A DNA stretch of 64,000 nucleotides. Source: Saccopteryx bilineata. Lineage: Eukaryota; Chordata; Mammalia; Chiroptera; Emballonuridae. How positions within the stretch are numbered: position 1 is the first letter of the stretch; each line of letters opens with the position of its first letter. The notes under the pieces are model-generated. The model was not told where the DNA came from. It searched no databases and saw only the letters and a program-made list of their open reading frames with translations. Position numbers and translations under genes: made by a program. Location: NCBI RefSeq assembly GCF_036850765.1, contig NC_089492.1, positions 183,846,106 through 183,910,105 of the forward strand, given 5' to 3'. Positions 40,947 through 52,944 of this stretch are shown piece by piece.

Positions 40947-41490
40947 GAAAGATGAAAAAAAAAAAGCATTTGACCATATGCATAATTTATTTATGCTTCA
41001 AAAGAAAACTAGGAATGGAAGGACACTTTATTAACCTAATATAGGGCATCTATGAAACTTCAGCACTAACCTCATACTTGATGGTGAATGACTGAACATA
41101 TCTCCTCTAAGATCAGGAGTAAGACAAGAATGTACACTATCACTATTTCTATTCACCTTTCTACTGTACCATAAAATACACTGAAAAATATCCTAGGGAG
41201 CCAGCACAATGAAGCAAGACAAAAAATATAAAAGGAACACAGATTGGAAAGGAAGAAATAAAACTTTATTTTCAGGCAATATGAGCATATCTAGAATATC
41301 CTAAGGACAACATCAATATACAGAATTTGTATTTCTATACACTAAAAATAAATGGTTGGAAAAAAAAGTTTTAAAAATTACTATTATAACAGCATCAAAA
41401 TCATAAATACTGAGGAAAAATTTAACAAATTATGAAAATATCTATAAGCTATATCCCAATGTTATTTAAAATACAGAGAAAAAAATATTA

Positions 41491-42215
41491 AAATGTATAG
41501 CAAAAGATTCACAGTGGTACTATCACCGTGTAATATTATGGTTACTTTTTATTTTCTTAATACTTTTTATATTTTCCAAATTATATGCAATACCACCATT
41601 TTTACTATTAGAAAAAAAAATTTAAAGAAAACCCCCCAAAGATTTTGGCCTTGTTCTAGGAGAAAGAATAAATTCTTGTAATTTTCTGAGCGATAGGAGT
41701 GTCTTTGTTGGTTGGCCCTGATAGTTTATGCTAATAAAGTGACCCATCATAGCTCCTTCAGAATGGTCATGCTGGGAAGACCATGTGATTAGAGGGTTGG
41801 GGGTTTGAGCCTTAATGTGAGCTTGACCTTCTGACCTCAGGGGAGGGAAAAGGGGGCTACAGACTGAATTCAATCAAATAGCCAACATTTAGCCCTAATG
41901 AAACTCTAATAAAAATGCCATTCAGTGGAGCTTTCTGGTTGGTGAACGCATTAATGTGCTGAGTGGGTGACACACACTAATTCCAGGAGGGGAGGGCCTA
42001 GAACCTCTGCATTCAGGGCTCTCCCACACCTTGCCCTGTGCTCCCTTCACTGGCTGTTCCTGTTCTGTATACTTTATAATAAAACTGTAGTCATAAGTGC
42101 TTTCCTGAGTTCTCTGGCTGGCTAAGGTGAGAATGAATTGAAGTATAACTATTTGGTGCCAGAATAGTTGAACCAGGAGAGAAAAAAAACAATATTAGCA
42201 GTACTCTTCCTGGTA
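41491..42215. other. Unclassified block between two parts of an old L1
   Basis: The left part (41510-41620) has an L1 3'-UTR-like 'tttatattttccaaattatatgcaa'. The part 41880-42180 ('gcattcagggctctcccaca', 'ctttataataaaactgtagt') looks like an old interspersed repeat with an AATAAA-type signal, but I cannot name it. No coding frame of note. Confidence 0.4.
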
Positions 42216-43555
42216 TATTGTCTTGAGCAAGTGAAACTAAAGAAGGAATAAACAAAAGGGACTATATCAAACTAAAATGTTTTAGCACAGCAAAGGAAAC
42301 CATCAATAAAACAAAGAGACAACCACCTGAATGGGAGAACATTTTTCTAATGATACATCTGATATGGGGTTAATATTCAAAATTTATAAAGAACTCATAT
42401 TACTCAACTCCAAAAAAACCTCCAAACAACCCAATTAAAAAATGGTCAGAGGAACTGAATAGAACCTTCTCCAAAGAGGACATATAGAAAATATACATAT
42501 GGAAAGATGCTGACCATCACTAATCATTAGAGAAATGCAAATCAAAGCCACAATGAGATACCACCTTGCACCTGTCAGAATAGCAAATTCAGTGAAAATC
42601 AATCAATTGATCGACCCACATATGACAAGTACTTGCGAGGACACGGAGTAAAGGAACCATTATATATTGTTGGTGGAAATGCAGATTTGTGCAGCCACTA
42701 TGAGAAACAGTACAGAGTTTCCTTTAAAATTTCAAAATGGCCTGGCCTGTGGTGGCACAGTGGATAGAAATGTCGACCTGGAACACAGAGGTTACTGGTT
42801 CAAAGACCTGGGCTTGCCTGGTCAAGGCACATACAGGAAGCAACTACTAGAAGTTGATGCTTCCTGCTTCTCACCCCTTATCCCCTCTCTCTCTCTTCTA
42901 AGAATCATTAAAATAAAAAATAAAAAACAACTATAAAATTTAAAAATGGAACTGCCTTATGACCCAGTAATTTTACTCCTAGGGATTTATCTAAAGAAAT
43001 AAAAAACATTAATCTGAAAGAAACCCAAAACACTAATATGTGCCCTTATGTTCACTACAGTATTATTTACACTAGCCAAGATATGGAAGCAACCCAAGTG
43101 CCCATTAATAGACAAGTAGATTTAAAAAAATATTAGTCATAAAAAAGAATGAAAACCATTTGTGACTGCATGGATGGACAGAGAGGGCATTATTCTAGGT
43201 GAAATAAATTAGTCAGAGAAAGACAAAATACCATATGATTTCACTTATGCATGGAACGGAAAGACAAAGTAAACAAAACTAAAACAGACTCATAGATACA
43301 GTGGGGCGGGGGTCCAGGGACTAGGTGAAAGGGCAAAGGGACTAAGAAGTACCAATTGGTAGTCACAAAACAGTCACAGGATTGTGGAGCAGAACATAGA
43401 AAATACTGTCACTAATGATGCAATGGCTATGAATGGTGCCAGTTGGGGTACTGAAATATTGAGGGGAACACGATGTAAAGTATATGACTGTCGGAACACT
43501 GAGCTGTACACCTGAAATCAATACAGAATAAAATTGAAAGAATAAAGTCTTTCAG
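42216..43555 (+). mobile_element. Older LINE-1 (L1M type), ORF2 C-terminus and 3' UTR
   Basis: 'gactatatcaaactaaaatg…cacagcaaaggaaac', 'agagaaatgcaaatcaaagc', 'cacaatgagataccacctt', 'atatggaagcaacccaagtg' and 'catatgatttcacttatgca' are landmarks of the L1 ORF2 C-terminal region and 3' UTR, in order. The A-rich end is at about 43540-43555. It is interrupted by the SINE at 42741-42933. Confidence 0.85.
42741..42933 (+). mobile_element. Short bat SINE (type II)
   Basis: TAAAATTTCAAAATGG (42725-42740) and TAAAATTTAAAAATGG (42934-42949) are a 16-bp target duplication with one change. The head 'cctggcctgtggtggcacag', then 'ggcttgcctggtcaaggcac' and 'gttgatgcttcctgcttctc' match the copies at 17617 and 54619. 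Confidence 0.92.
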
Positions 43556-43889
43556 ACCACAATTAGAATGAAAAATCTTTATCAATTTACAGTTTATAAA
43601 AACTAAATGAACTAAAATCCAATCTATTTTTTAAATATATTTTAAAATTAAAATTTAGCCTTTGTTTTTAACCAAATCTTCATGGCTTTTTTCCTATTAA
43701 TCTGAATTAGTAGTTTATCGAATGAGACTGAGTTGTCATATATCATTGATGTATTAGAAAAAACTTCTAATATTTTCTTCAAGCAAACAAGAAGTTCAAA
43801 TGGTTTCCGTTCAATTACAATGCCCACCCCCCAAAACACATATGATCCTTCTAAATAATAAACAAAAAATTTGCTTTAAGAAATATTTT

Positions 43890-44200
43890 TATGAAAGAGA
43901 ATTGTTACAGACTACAGGGCACTAAAGAGAAATATCAACTACTGAATTCATCTTGAGGTCCTAGATAGGATTCAGAAAAGAAAAAAGACATTAATGGAAA
44001 AACAAATGCAAGTTGAATAAAGTCTCTAATTTAGTTGACTATAATACCAACGTTACCATCCTGTCCTTGATCACATGATGTGGTAAGATGCCAACACTGG
44101 AGAAGCCAGTATAGGATATAAGGAAGCTCTGTGCTATTTTTGCTTTTTTTCTGTAAGTCTAAAATTAGTTCAAAATTAAAAGCTGAAAACAAGAAAACAT
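43890..44200 (+). mobile_element. Possible old L1 3'-UTR fragment
   Basis: 'aaagacattaatggaaaaac', 'gaataaagtctctaatttag', 'tgctatttttgc' and 'ctgtaagtctaaaattagtt' in this order resemble the 3' end of L1M-type elements. The match is from memory and moderate. Confidence 0.4.
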
Positions 44201-46330
44201 TTCTAGCCCACATTATCATTTTCACATTTTTAAAAAGCAGTTTGTATTGGAAAGAGGAAAGTTACTTTTAAAAAGTTACTACAAGGTCCTGGGGTGTCAG
44301 TGAGATAAATGGTAGTCCTGCAAATTATAACACCTGTCATTTTTACATATCATTTCTTATAATAAAAGTAATATAATCACCATTCAAACACTGTGGAAAG
44401 CATCTGCAAATTCCCACAACAATAAACAAACCACTGCTAGGGTTTTGCTAGCATTGCTCTTGTTTCTTTTTTTTTGGAAAAGAATTCAAATGCTATCTTA
44501 TATGTAAAGCTGGTATAGAACTCAGCAGCGGTCATGTCTAATTTATAATATGCCTACAATTATGTCTACTGCTTAATACTAATATGCTTGCCAGAAAAGC
44601 AATAAAATTAACAGCGTGGCACATTTTCCAACAGGGCAAAGTAATTTATTTAGAATGTTTCGAAACCACATTTGTGACAATACTTAATAGGTAGAAGTTA
44701 GAAATTTATCTCTTTGTTTTGATGGCCTCATAAAATGAGATCCCATTATATTTGAGCCTGGGCAGGCTGAACCTCTCCATGAAGAAACAGCAGTTTGGAC
44801 TGCTTTACACTGCCAAGACTGAAGAAAATATGGATCATGAGCTCCCTGAACCAGCTACCTTCTTGGGTAGGGGTCATAGAGGTCAACAAGCCACCTGTTC
44901 GCCTGCCACTTTTGAGGTTATATTAAAAGGCATATGAATAATATATACAACATCAATTACATTACCAAGGTAATATAGACACCATTATGACACCAGGATG
45001 TTTTGTGAGGTTTTCAAAGTAAGAACAGCTTTTGCTGCTGAATGCAGATACTGTATACACAGAAAACATTTTTTCCCCCTGATGCAATTAGTTTATCGTT
45101 GAGGCTTCACACTACCTACCTCATCACCTACAACAGATGTGGCAACAGCCTTGGTTGCTCTGCAATGTTCCCAAGCAAAAATAAAAAATAAAAAACTTGA
45201 CAGAAACTGTACATAATTCCTAGTGTAATTGCTAAAAACAAAGAGGCTATGCTGGTAAATGCTAAGTTCTCCCTGACTTTCATTTCTAATTACAGAACCT
45301 ACCATGGGATTTACAATTCTTAGTCATTTGTTCCTTTATCCCTTGAGAGAGAAAAAATATTCTGAATTGCAGAACCACAGCTGTTCACACTGCTGATAAC
45401 CTTCTCCAGGGAGCCCAGACACTCCCTTCCTCCAAGTCAAGGAGAGGGGTTCTAATAAATCTCTACAACAATTCAGTCAATGCTGAATTCTGATGATTAG
45501 TCAGAAACTTAATTGTACTTGTTTCCCCTCCAGCCCAATCCATAGCTCCTTCCATGGGGCTTGTTAGAAGCTGATTGTTACATACTTGGCAACTGCTTCA
45601 CCCTCAGGGAAAATAAAGAAAAGTGCTACTCTAATTGCAGAGAAACAACTCTGGGTCAGTGAGCAGCACAAATGTTTTCCCAGTTACCCAAATTTTGACA
45701 AGCCTCCTCTGGTTGATGGTAAAAGCCTTTCAGAGGCTTTCTGGGGTATTTAGAGAGTGAATGTCCAGCAGGACCTCTTTGAAACCTAGTGGTATTATCC
45801 CACAGGCAACAAGAGCCCCTCTCACCCCCACTTCTCACCTTGAGAAAACCCCAGTTCTAAGCACCTAACTGTAATCCAAAGAGGCTCCTCCACGGGGCTA
45901 AGACCTCTTCATTGATTTGGAGCAGCACCATTGAGCAGGAAGACTAAGTTTAGGATTGGCATTCTTATTGCAAAAGTCAAGCTCCTGTTTGACCTCTTCA
46001 GAGATGTCTTGCCCTTTTCTACTTATTCAAATTCTAGCAACATCCTTTCTGCATCCGAATACATAATTAGCTTCCACGAGTATCTGCCATGGTCGGGCCT
46101 CATGCTGCTCAGACCTCTGGTGGATATGGGTCACCACTCAATCCATTGCTTTGAGTTCCATGTCCACTGTACTCTGTGAGTTACATAAGGAGGTTCTATA
46201 TTTTTTCAGCTATCCCTCCTCTCTTTCAACACAGGATTCCTGCAAAGTGGCAAAAGAATGGGGAGAGGGAAATTATATGTCAGCTGCTCAAGACAACTAG
46301 GAGCATCTAGAACTGGTTTACTAGACCAAA
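44201..46330. other. No recognised feature
   Basis: About 2.1 kb that looks single-copy. Short frames (60-82 codons) without domains; no repeats I can name. If a conserved non-coding element exists in the window, this and 54.8-57.1 kb are the likeliest places, but nothing in the sequence itself marks one. Confidence 0.45.
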
Positions 46331-46540
46331 CCAGTTCCACTCAAAGTGTGGTCAGATAACCAGCAGCAGCAACACTTGGAAGCTTATAAAACTGACCATT
46401 TGTGGGCCCATCTAGGACTCAGTACATCAGATTCTCCAGAGAGCTAGGGGGTGGGGGGAATGTGTGGAGCTTGGGAACATGAGTTTTAACAGGTTGTCAA
46501 AAGATTCTGCTTCATACTAAAGTTTGAGAAGCAGTGGGCC
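46331..46540 (+). mobile_element. MER5A-like hAT-Charlie remnant
   Basis: 'actcaaagtgtggtcagata', 'cagcagcagcaacacttgga', 'ggactcagtacatcagattc', 'tgagttttaacaggt' and 'aaagtttgagaagcagtggg' follow the MER5A consensus in order and orientation. Confidence 0.8.
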
Positions 46541-47632
46541 CAACAATCTAAAATCATTACAACTGCAATCTGGTACTTCTATTCACCTCTTTTCTCTGTC
46601 CTTTCCGTTGTTTCAAGGACCTGAGCTTTGGAGTACCTGGGGAGGTATGAACAGGGCTCAAGCATCAATCTTGTTATTTTTTTCAGAACCCTTCCTTATT
46701 AAGTCATAGTTATACCTCATAAGTTCTTGTAGACTGATTAGTCCAATTCCACAGAGGATTTCCTAAGCTGATAATCATATAACCTGGTGAAGGCAACTAT
46801 GTTAAAACATCAACCAACCAGAAAACCAGCTCAGAATTTGGGATTTAAAAAGCTGAGAAATAGGAATACCAACCATACCATGATAGGGTGAAGAGGAATA
46901 CACAAATAAATCTTACATGCATAAGTGTGGGCCCATGGTACAGGGACACAGAGTTTTAGAGATGAGTGGGTGGGGAGTGGAAGAAGAATTTTTCTCTCCA
47001 AACCTTTACAGAATGGTGTGTCTCCATAGTTTTGGACATTATCTAACACAGCCAGACAGTTAATCAAGTGTGCCAGGAATGAAACTGCTGGCCAGACCTC
47101 TGATAGAGGTTAGTAAGGTCTCTTTTGCAAACCTTAGAAAAAAATACTTTATTCCCAGAGCCTGAGATTTCTAATGCAACTGTTCAAAGATTTGAAGACT
47201 TTTCTTGGCTCAAGTACCTGTATTAACATGAGACAGGTGGGGAAAGGAGAAAGATTCAGAACAGAAACAACTTGAAAATTTCATAACATTCCTCAGTCAA
47301 GAGAGAAAAAAACATTCTTTGGCTGGTAGCTTGAGTGTCAAGTAGTATTGCTTGGGTTTTGTCTTTTGCAGTTATGTGTAGCTTCTTTTTCTTAATATTG
47401 TTTCTATCATTCCTTCCCTCCTGACCAGGATTCCACAGCACTCTATGTTTGCTTGTTTGAACACTGTTATCACCCAGTTAGCAGAGGAAAACCAGCTTTG
47501 ATTGTGACATTAAATTAGCTACCTTTCTGATTTACCACCATCCCTAAGACTTAGAGGTTATAGAGACCATTATTGAGATAGGTGCTAATTTCCAAATGTG
47601 TAGTTTGTTTCTTTTCCCAAGTTAAAACAAAA
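46541..47632. other. No recognised feature
   Basis: About 1.1 kb of unclassified sequence, no gene-like frame beyond 78 codons. Confidence 0.45.
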
Positions 47633-47681
47633 CAACACAACACACACACACACAAACACACACACAAACACACACACATGT
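47633..47681 (+). repeat. (CA)n microsatellite
   Basis: Imperfect run of CA dinucleotides with some CAAA interruptions, ending 'acatgtgt'. Likely polymorphic. Confidence 0.92.
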
Positions 47682-47965
47682 GTATAAACTATCCTGGTAA
47701 AGTGAAAGCTGAAAAATATGTTTGAGCATAAATAGCACTTGTTGAAAGGTTCCAATTAATGCCATTTTACTGTATCAATAAACTATGTTTTGATTTTAGT
47801 AGATAAATTATCTTTCATGTCTATTTAGAAATATATAAAGATTAAATGTTTTTCAGCGGCGGAAAGTAAAAGGGCTTGTACATATATACATATATGAGGA
47901 GCCAGCCTGAGCCCCCAGAGTTCTAGGTCAATTCTGAAGGTGTGTCTCCACAGCTTTGGTGGTAC

Positions 47966-49250
47966 TATTCATCATTTACTCACTGATTCATTCAACAACT
48001 GTTATTGGGCATCTACCATGTGCCAGGAGCGTCTAGAACTGGACAGACAGAGGGCTTACAGCTTGCAATCTACTGGGGGTGACAAGTGTTAGCTAATGAG
48101 AAGAGGAGACAAATAACTGTGAGTTGAGAAGAGCTCTAGGCAAACAAAAAGGAATGATGAACAATCGTGACAGCAGTGCCCCATTTAAATTGGTGATGTC
48201 TGAGCAAGTGACACACAGGGAAGACAAAGGGAATAAGTAAGAGTTTACCAGGTGAAGACTGGGAGGCCATGCACCAAGGCCACGGAGCAGGAACGATAGC
48301 ACAGAGGACGCTGTGTGGCTGGAGCAGCCGAGCCCAGGAGGGTGGCAGGGATGCAGAAGGCTCATAGGCAAGGCTAGCTCACTCAGGGCCTCATGGTCTG
48401 TGTCAAGGACTCAAACTTTCTAAGTGTGTTGGAAGCTACTGAAAGGTCTTAAAAAGGGACATGACCACATTTTTGCTTTAAAACTATTGCTGTTGCCACA
48501 AGGTAGAGACTTGATTGCAGGCTGCCCAAGTGGATGTAGGGAAACCGGGGGACCCCGTTATGATCATCCAGACAAAAGAAATTAGAGGCTGGCTGAGGAA
48601 AGAGTCAGGGGAACCAGAAAGAAGTAAGCATATCCTACAAATAAACAGAAGCTAATAATGGACAGGATTTAGAGACTGACGGAATGTGAGATCTAGTGGT
48701 CAGGGGGGTGTCTGTCCTGACTAAGAGAGTGGATGGAGGAAGGAAGCACAGAAGGACAATCAGTTTGGGGAGCTGGATGATGAGTTTGATTTGGGCCATA
48801 CTGAACTTGGGCTCTGTGTAAGACAGAATAGTGATATCAAACAGGAGCCTGGAGCTTTGAAGAAAGTCAGGATGGAAGTATAACCTTGGGTTTTTATCAG
48901 GGTGTGGATGACATCTGAAGCCAAGTACATGACGAGAGGGTCCGCTAGGGATGAAGTGCAGGAGAGAAGGGGGCCAGACCAAACCCACAGGGACTCTCAG
49001 GGTTACTGACTAGGAGAAACAGAAAGAAAACAGAAAAGCGCAATGAAACAGAAGCCAAGAGAAAAGAGGGGGACAGGTCAATGGGGCAAGTGTCCTTGTG
49101 ATGTCAAGAGGAAAACTGGAAGTGGCAACATGGTGAGCATGGGACTTTATGGGAGCAGTTTCAGTAAAGCAGAGAGCAAGCTGAGAATTCAGCGGGAGAG
49201 AGCCAATGACTGCCCCCTGCCGCGATGGCCACAGCATCAAGGGCAGGTTT
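47966..49250 (-). mobile_element. L2 (CR1-like) LINE remnant, reverse-transcriptase part and 3' end
   Basis: The left end 'ttcattcaacaactgttatt…catctaccatgtgccaggag' is the complement of the L2 3' end. Further right, the minus strand still reads like the L2 reverse transcriptase C-terminal region: in 48635-48988 a stretch ending 'FSMAQIKLIIQLPK' corresponds to the conserved 'LN.SKTE.I.FPPK' segment. 'gagcagtttcagtaaagcag' at 49154 corresponds to a more N-terminal part. Strongly decayed, as expected of this ancient family. Confidence 0.75.
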
Positions 49251-50477
49251 CTAACATGGGGGAGGACTACAGAACCTTTAGGTTGGGGAAATATCTAGTA
49301 ATACATGAAAACTAAATTCTGGGAGATGAAGGAGATGAAGTAAGATCCTGACCAGGTGGAAGACCAGGATCCAGACAACCCTTTAAAAGGTAGAAGGATT
49401 CTTCTTCATCACAAGAAGAAGACAGAGAAGAGGTAGACGGGAAGGTGGGAAGCTGGGAGCATTCTGGTTTGAGGGCTGCTGTTTTCTGTATGAGGCTATA
49501 AAGTAAAATCATGTTGTGGGGATGGGAGCAGGGGGTTGGGGACAGGAAGAAGAATATGAGGGGAGGTCCTGAGATACTGGAGGAAGAAGAGTGATGGCAA
49601 TGTGAGCAATGGGGACATGTAGGAGTCCTAGAGGGGTGCTGAGGCCAGGTGAAGGCTGCTGGGTTACAGGAGGGAAGTCTGCCATGGCTGAAAATGATGC
49701 TGCTTATGAACTACTCAGAGCCATTCTTGCCAGCTAACCAGGGCAAAAGGGGAAGTGTTCAGCTTTAATCTGGTTTCCTGGTATTAAAAATACATGGTTT
49801 GTAAGGCTCAAAAGTAAAATAACTTTCTTCTACTCTAACAACCTAAATAAATAAATAAAATCTCAGAATATTACTATAAATAATTCATGATTGAGTATAA
49901 AAATAATAAATTACCCCCAACAAATTACTTTAGAGTACAATCAGTCCTTTATACCATTGCTAGTGGCAGTTGGGCAGGAGGTGGAGGGGTTTTGGGAGAA
50001 AGGGGGAGAAGAGATTAGGGAGGGCAAGGCATAAATTAATTTGATTGACCTGGATAACATTTTCTTAAAACTAAATTAATCTTTAATAGGTACAAAGCTT
50101 TCCATTCTACAGGGAAACATATAAAGAAATCCAGCAGACCATTTAGAGTCTTAGAAACAATATCCCTTATCTAGAATACCAGCAGAGGTCAAGGGAGCTC
50201 AAAGACCCTATTTGCAGCTTTGTGAGTTGCAAGGAGTTAACTTTGTTCAGCAAAAGTAGTGTATGCCTAACTTGCCTAAATTTGCATCTCTGGGGAACAC
50301 AATTTCTAATTACTTTCCTTCTACCATATGAAGGCTAATGGTAACAAAGAGCCCGAGTTTTTTCTTCTATTAATATCAGATTAGTTCTTTCCTATGCATC
50401 TAAAACTGATGCTATCCTGCCTTTCTACACCATTTTGTTTTTCTTCCTATGAACACAGATGTAATATAAGACCTATT
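49251..50477. other. No recognised feature
   Basis: Unclassified; purine-rich patches (49500-49680, 49975-50030) on the plus strand. No coding frame of note. Confidence 0.45.
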
Positions 50478-50640
50478 CTTTTTTTAACTTGAATTTATCA
50501 GGGTGACACTGGTTAACACTATTATACAGGTTTTCAGGTACCCAGTTCTACAACACGTCTCTGTACACCATACTGTGTGTTCGTTCACCCCACTTCCCAC
50601 CCCCAAGTCAAGCCTTTGTCCATCACCATTTATAAATGAC
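50478..50640 (-). mobile_element. Older LINE-1 3'-end fragment
   Basis: 'tcagggtgacactggttaac', 'caggttttcaggtacccagt', 'tacaacacgtctctgtacac' and 'caagcctttgtccatcacca' form the complement of an L1 3' UTR of laurasiatherian L1MA-like type. Confidence 0.7.
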
Positions 50641-51118
50641 CTTCTCAGCAGTCCAGAGGTCATGCATGATAGCAGGGAGAAGCTACATTCCTCTCGAAAC
50701 TATTCATAGACTGAATCCAATCTTCACTTGTTACTTTTCCTGGCATCTCTATATATAAAACCCTTCCCTTAAAGTAATATTCATAAAAGCTATGCTTAAT
50801 AAACGAATTTTTTACAAAACTGACTTATTCCCCTAAACCAAGTATTCTAGAAACATATGACAAAGACCATTGGTGTCTCTGCCCAGGCTTCTATCCCTGG
50901 CTTCTGTTCTGCCCTCAGTCTCTTATTCTTTTTGCTGCAGTGCACATCTTTCTTTAATGTCCACAGTGACTAATATTAATGTGAGACCACAATGTCACCG
51001 AGATTTGATTTGCTTTCCTAAGAAACTTTCCGATTTTAATTTCTCCAAGTTTAAAGAGTAAAAAAATGACACATATGGAAGCAGCTTTCCCTCCTTAGGC
51101 TCTGCTTCTAAGAGCCAT
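50641..51118. other. No recognised feature
   Basis: Unclassified sequence without repeats that I know. Confidence 0.45.
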
Positions 51119-51476
51119 CAAAGGGGGTCCTTGAGTTAAGACAGTCTCGACATACAATGTTTCAAGTTTACGATGCTGACTCCCATAAAAACTTTAAAAA
51201 TTGAGACATGAGCGTTTCAGCTTATGCCTTTAGTGTCATACTTACAGACTACATAGGTGAATTAGTTTGGTTGTGTGTGGCAGAACACGCAGTAGCGTGG
51301 AGTATGAGTGAGGGAGCTGGCGTTGCCCAGTACGCTTACCTACGCCATTTTGGACTGTTAAAAGCACAAGTGTTCCGTTCGTGTCAAGCTAGGGTGTGTT
51401 TCGACTTACACCAAAATTTGGGTAAATTCACTGTCGTAGGAATAGAACTGTATTGTAACCTGAGGACCCTCGGTAT
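51119..51476. mobile_element. Probable non-autonomous Tigger-like element
   Basis: The left end 'gggtccttgagttaagacag' and the complement of the right end 'gagggtcctcaggttacaat' form an imperfect inverted repeat of about 24 bp. The CpG-derived words 'tctcgacatacaatgttt' and 'tgtcgtaggaatagaact' are typical of a once CpG-rich DNA transposon. There is no transposase. The interior contains an open frame (51208-51516) that I regard as chance. Confidence 0.55.
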
Positions 51477-52572
51477 TTCCAATTATCTTTTATATCTGAA
51501 GGATCTGAAACATTAGTTTAAAATCTAATCAGTGGAGGAATTTCTCTTTTACTTTTAGAGTCTTGTGAATGAAACAGTCACTTGTTTGCTCTTAGGATAA
51601 TGGAATAAGTAGCCAGGGTGTAAAAAACAAAAGGTCAAAGTTATTGCCTTAGTTTATCAACTGGATTTTCTTTTAGAAAATCATGTTGGTTAAGGAAAAT
51701 TTAAAAAGTGTGTGGGTTGGAAAGATTCATTCCAATCTATGTAGGCTGCCTGCATACACTGGCTGGCTGTGGAGTGACATAAAAACTCAAAAGTTAACAC
51801 TATTTGTGAGGATGAGCTTTAAAAAAATAGGGAGCACAAAGGAAAAGAATGATGTCCCCAGTTGTGATTATTTTGGACTCTCACAGCTGGTAAGCACACA
51901 GTTAAAAGAAAGAGATATAAATCAAAAGAAGACTTCCTAGAATTCTACCTTTTGGGTTTCAAAAATTGCAATTGTCCCTATCCGCTTGATTTCTCATACT
52001 TACATGATGGAACACATACATATCATGGATCAAAACCCAACTCCTCCTCTTGACAAATTATTCAATTCACTTTATGAGTCTTTGTTCTAACAGACTTCAA
52101 AATAATCCACTTTTCGTTGTTAAAGTTTAACATCAATAACATTTCCAAATTAAGTTCAAGGTCATAATCCTTCCTTCATTCTTTATTCTCTCCCTCCATG
52201 CACTTAAATCTTTGGATAACCTTCCAATTGTGGAAAAGTTTATGTTTTTACTCTCCCTACTCCTGCACAGAAATGCCACAGTAAGGTGAGGATATGGTGG
52301 GGATCCTACAGCAAACCTTTTCTTAGTTTAATAACTGAAATCAACAAAACCCCTAGAAGGCAGACACCATGCTTGTTCTACTTGTATACTGCAGACTTAG
52401 CAGAACATCACTAAAAGGGAGCCGGAGTGTCGAGGATAGTGATGAAGACCGCCTTCATTCAAGTCACTCACGCCAAAAGATAGTATCACTGGTCTTTGCT
52501 TATTTTATAAACTAATGGTGCCACTTTCTCAACTGGGCTTCCTTTCTAGAAGCAATATTGGAAATAGGAAGG
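51477..52572. other. No recognised feature
   Basis: About 1.1 kb of unclassified AT-rich sequence. Confidence 0.45.
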
Positions 52573-52940
52573 TGTTAGTCTGCTCAGGCTGCCAGAGCAA
52601 AATCTCACAGACTGGGTGACTTATACAACAGACATTTATTCCTCACAGTTCTGGAGGTGGGAAGTCCAAGATCAAGGTGCCAGTAAGGTAATGAAACCTC
52701 TTCTCTTGGCTTGTAGGAGGTTGTTTTTTGCTGTGTGCTCACATGACCTCTTCTTTGTGTGAACAGAGAGCAAGCAAGCTCTCTTCTTATAAGGATACCA
52801 ATCCTATTGGGTCAGGGACTCACCCTTATGACTTCATTTCACCTTAATTACTTCCTCAGAAATCCCACCTCCAAATTCAGTGACACTAGGGGTAAGAACT
52901 TCAATATATAAATTTTGGGAGACACACTAAGTCAATAATA
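52573..52940 (-). mobile_element. Solitary MLT1-type (MaLR/ERVL) LTR
   Basis: The plus strand 'tgttagtctgctcaggctgc', 'cagactgggtgacttataca', 'cacagttctggaggtgggaa', 'aaggataccaatcctattgg' and 'aatttcgggagacaca'-like end (52910-52930) is the complement of the MLT1A/B LTR consensus, well conserved. No internal retroviral genes adjoin. It is in the opposite orientation to the LTR at 5967-6332. Confidence 0.85.
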
Positions 52941-52944
52941 GTGA

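Larger units (their letters stand above)
38700..41490 (+). mobile_element. Older LINE-1 (L1M type), ORF2 region
   Basis: Many phrases follow L1 ORF2 in order. The endonuclease region shows 'tacaaaccaaacacacttta', 'gtaaaaggatgaaagaaaga' and 'acaaattcataattagactt…gaaatttcaacac'. The reverse-transcriptase region shows 'aaaaacaaaccaggtcaaat', 'atcccaggaaatgcaaggtt' and 'gatcaggagtaagacaagaa'. No long frame is left. It is interrupted by the SINE at 40515-40946 and continues beyond an unrelated block at 42216. Confidence 0.8.

Noticed and set aside
40499..41044. Open frames of up to 181 codons over SINE copies (also 9173-9515, 13504-14029, 6858-7335)
   Set aside because: They translate the GC-rich body of the type I SINE in several frames on both strands. 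The same 'protein' recurs at each SINE, so these are shadows of the repeat.
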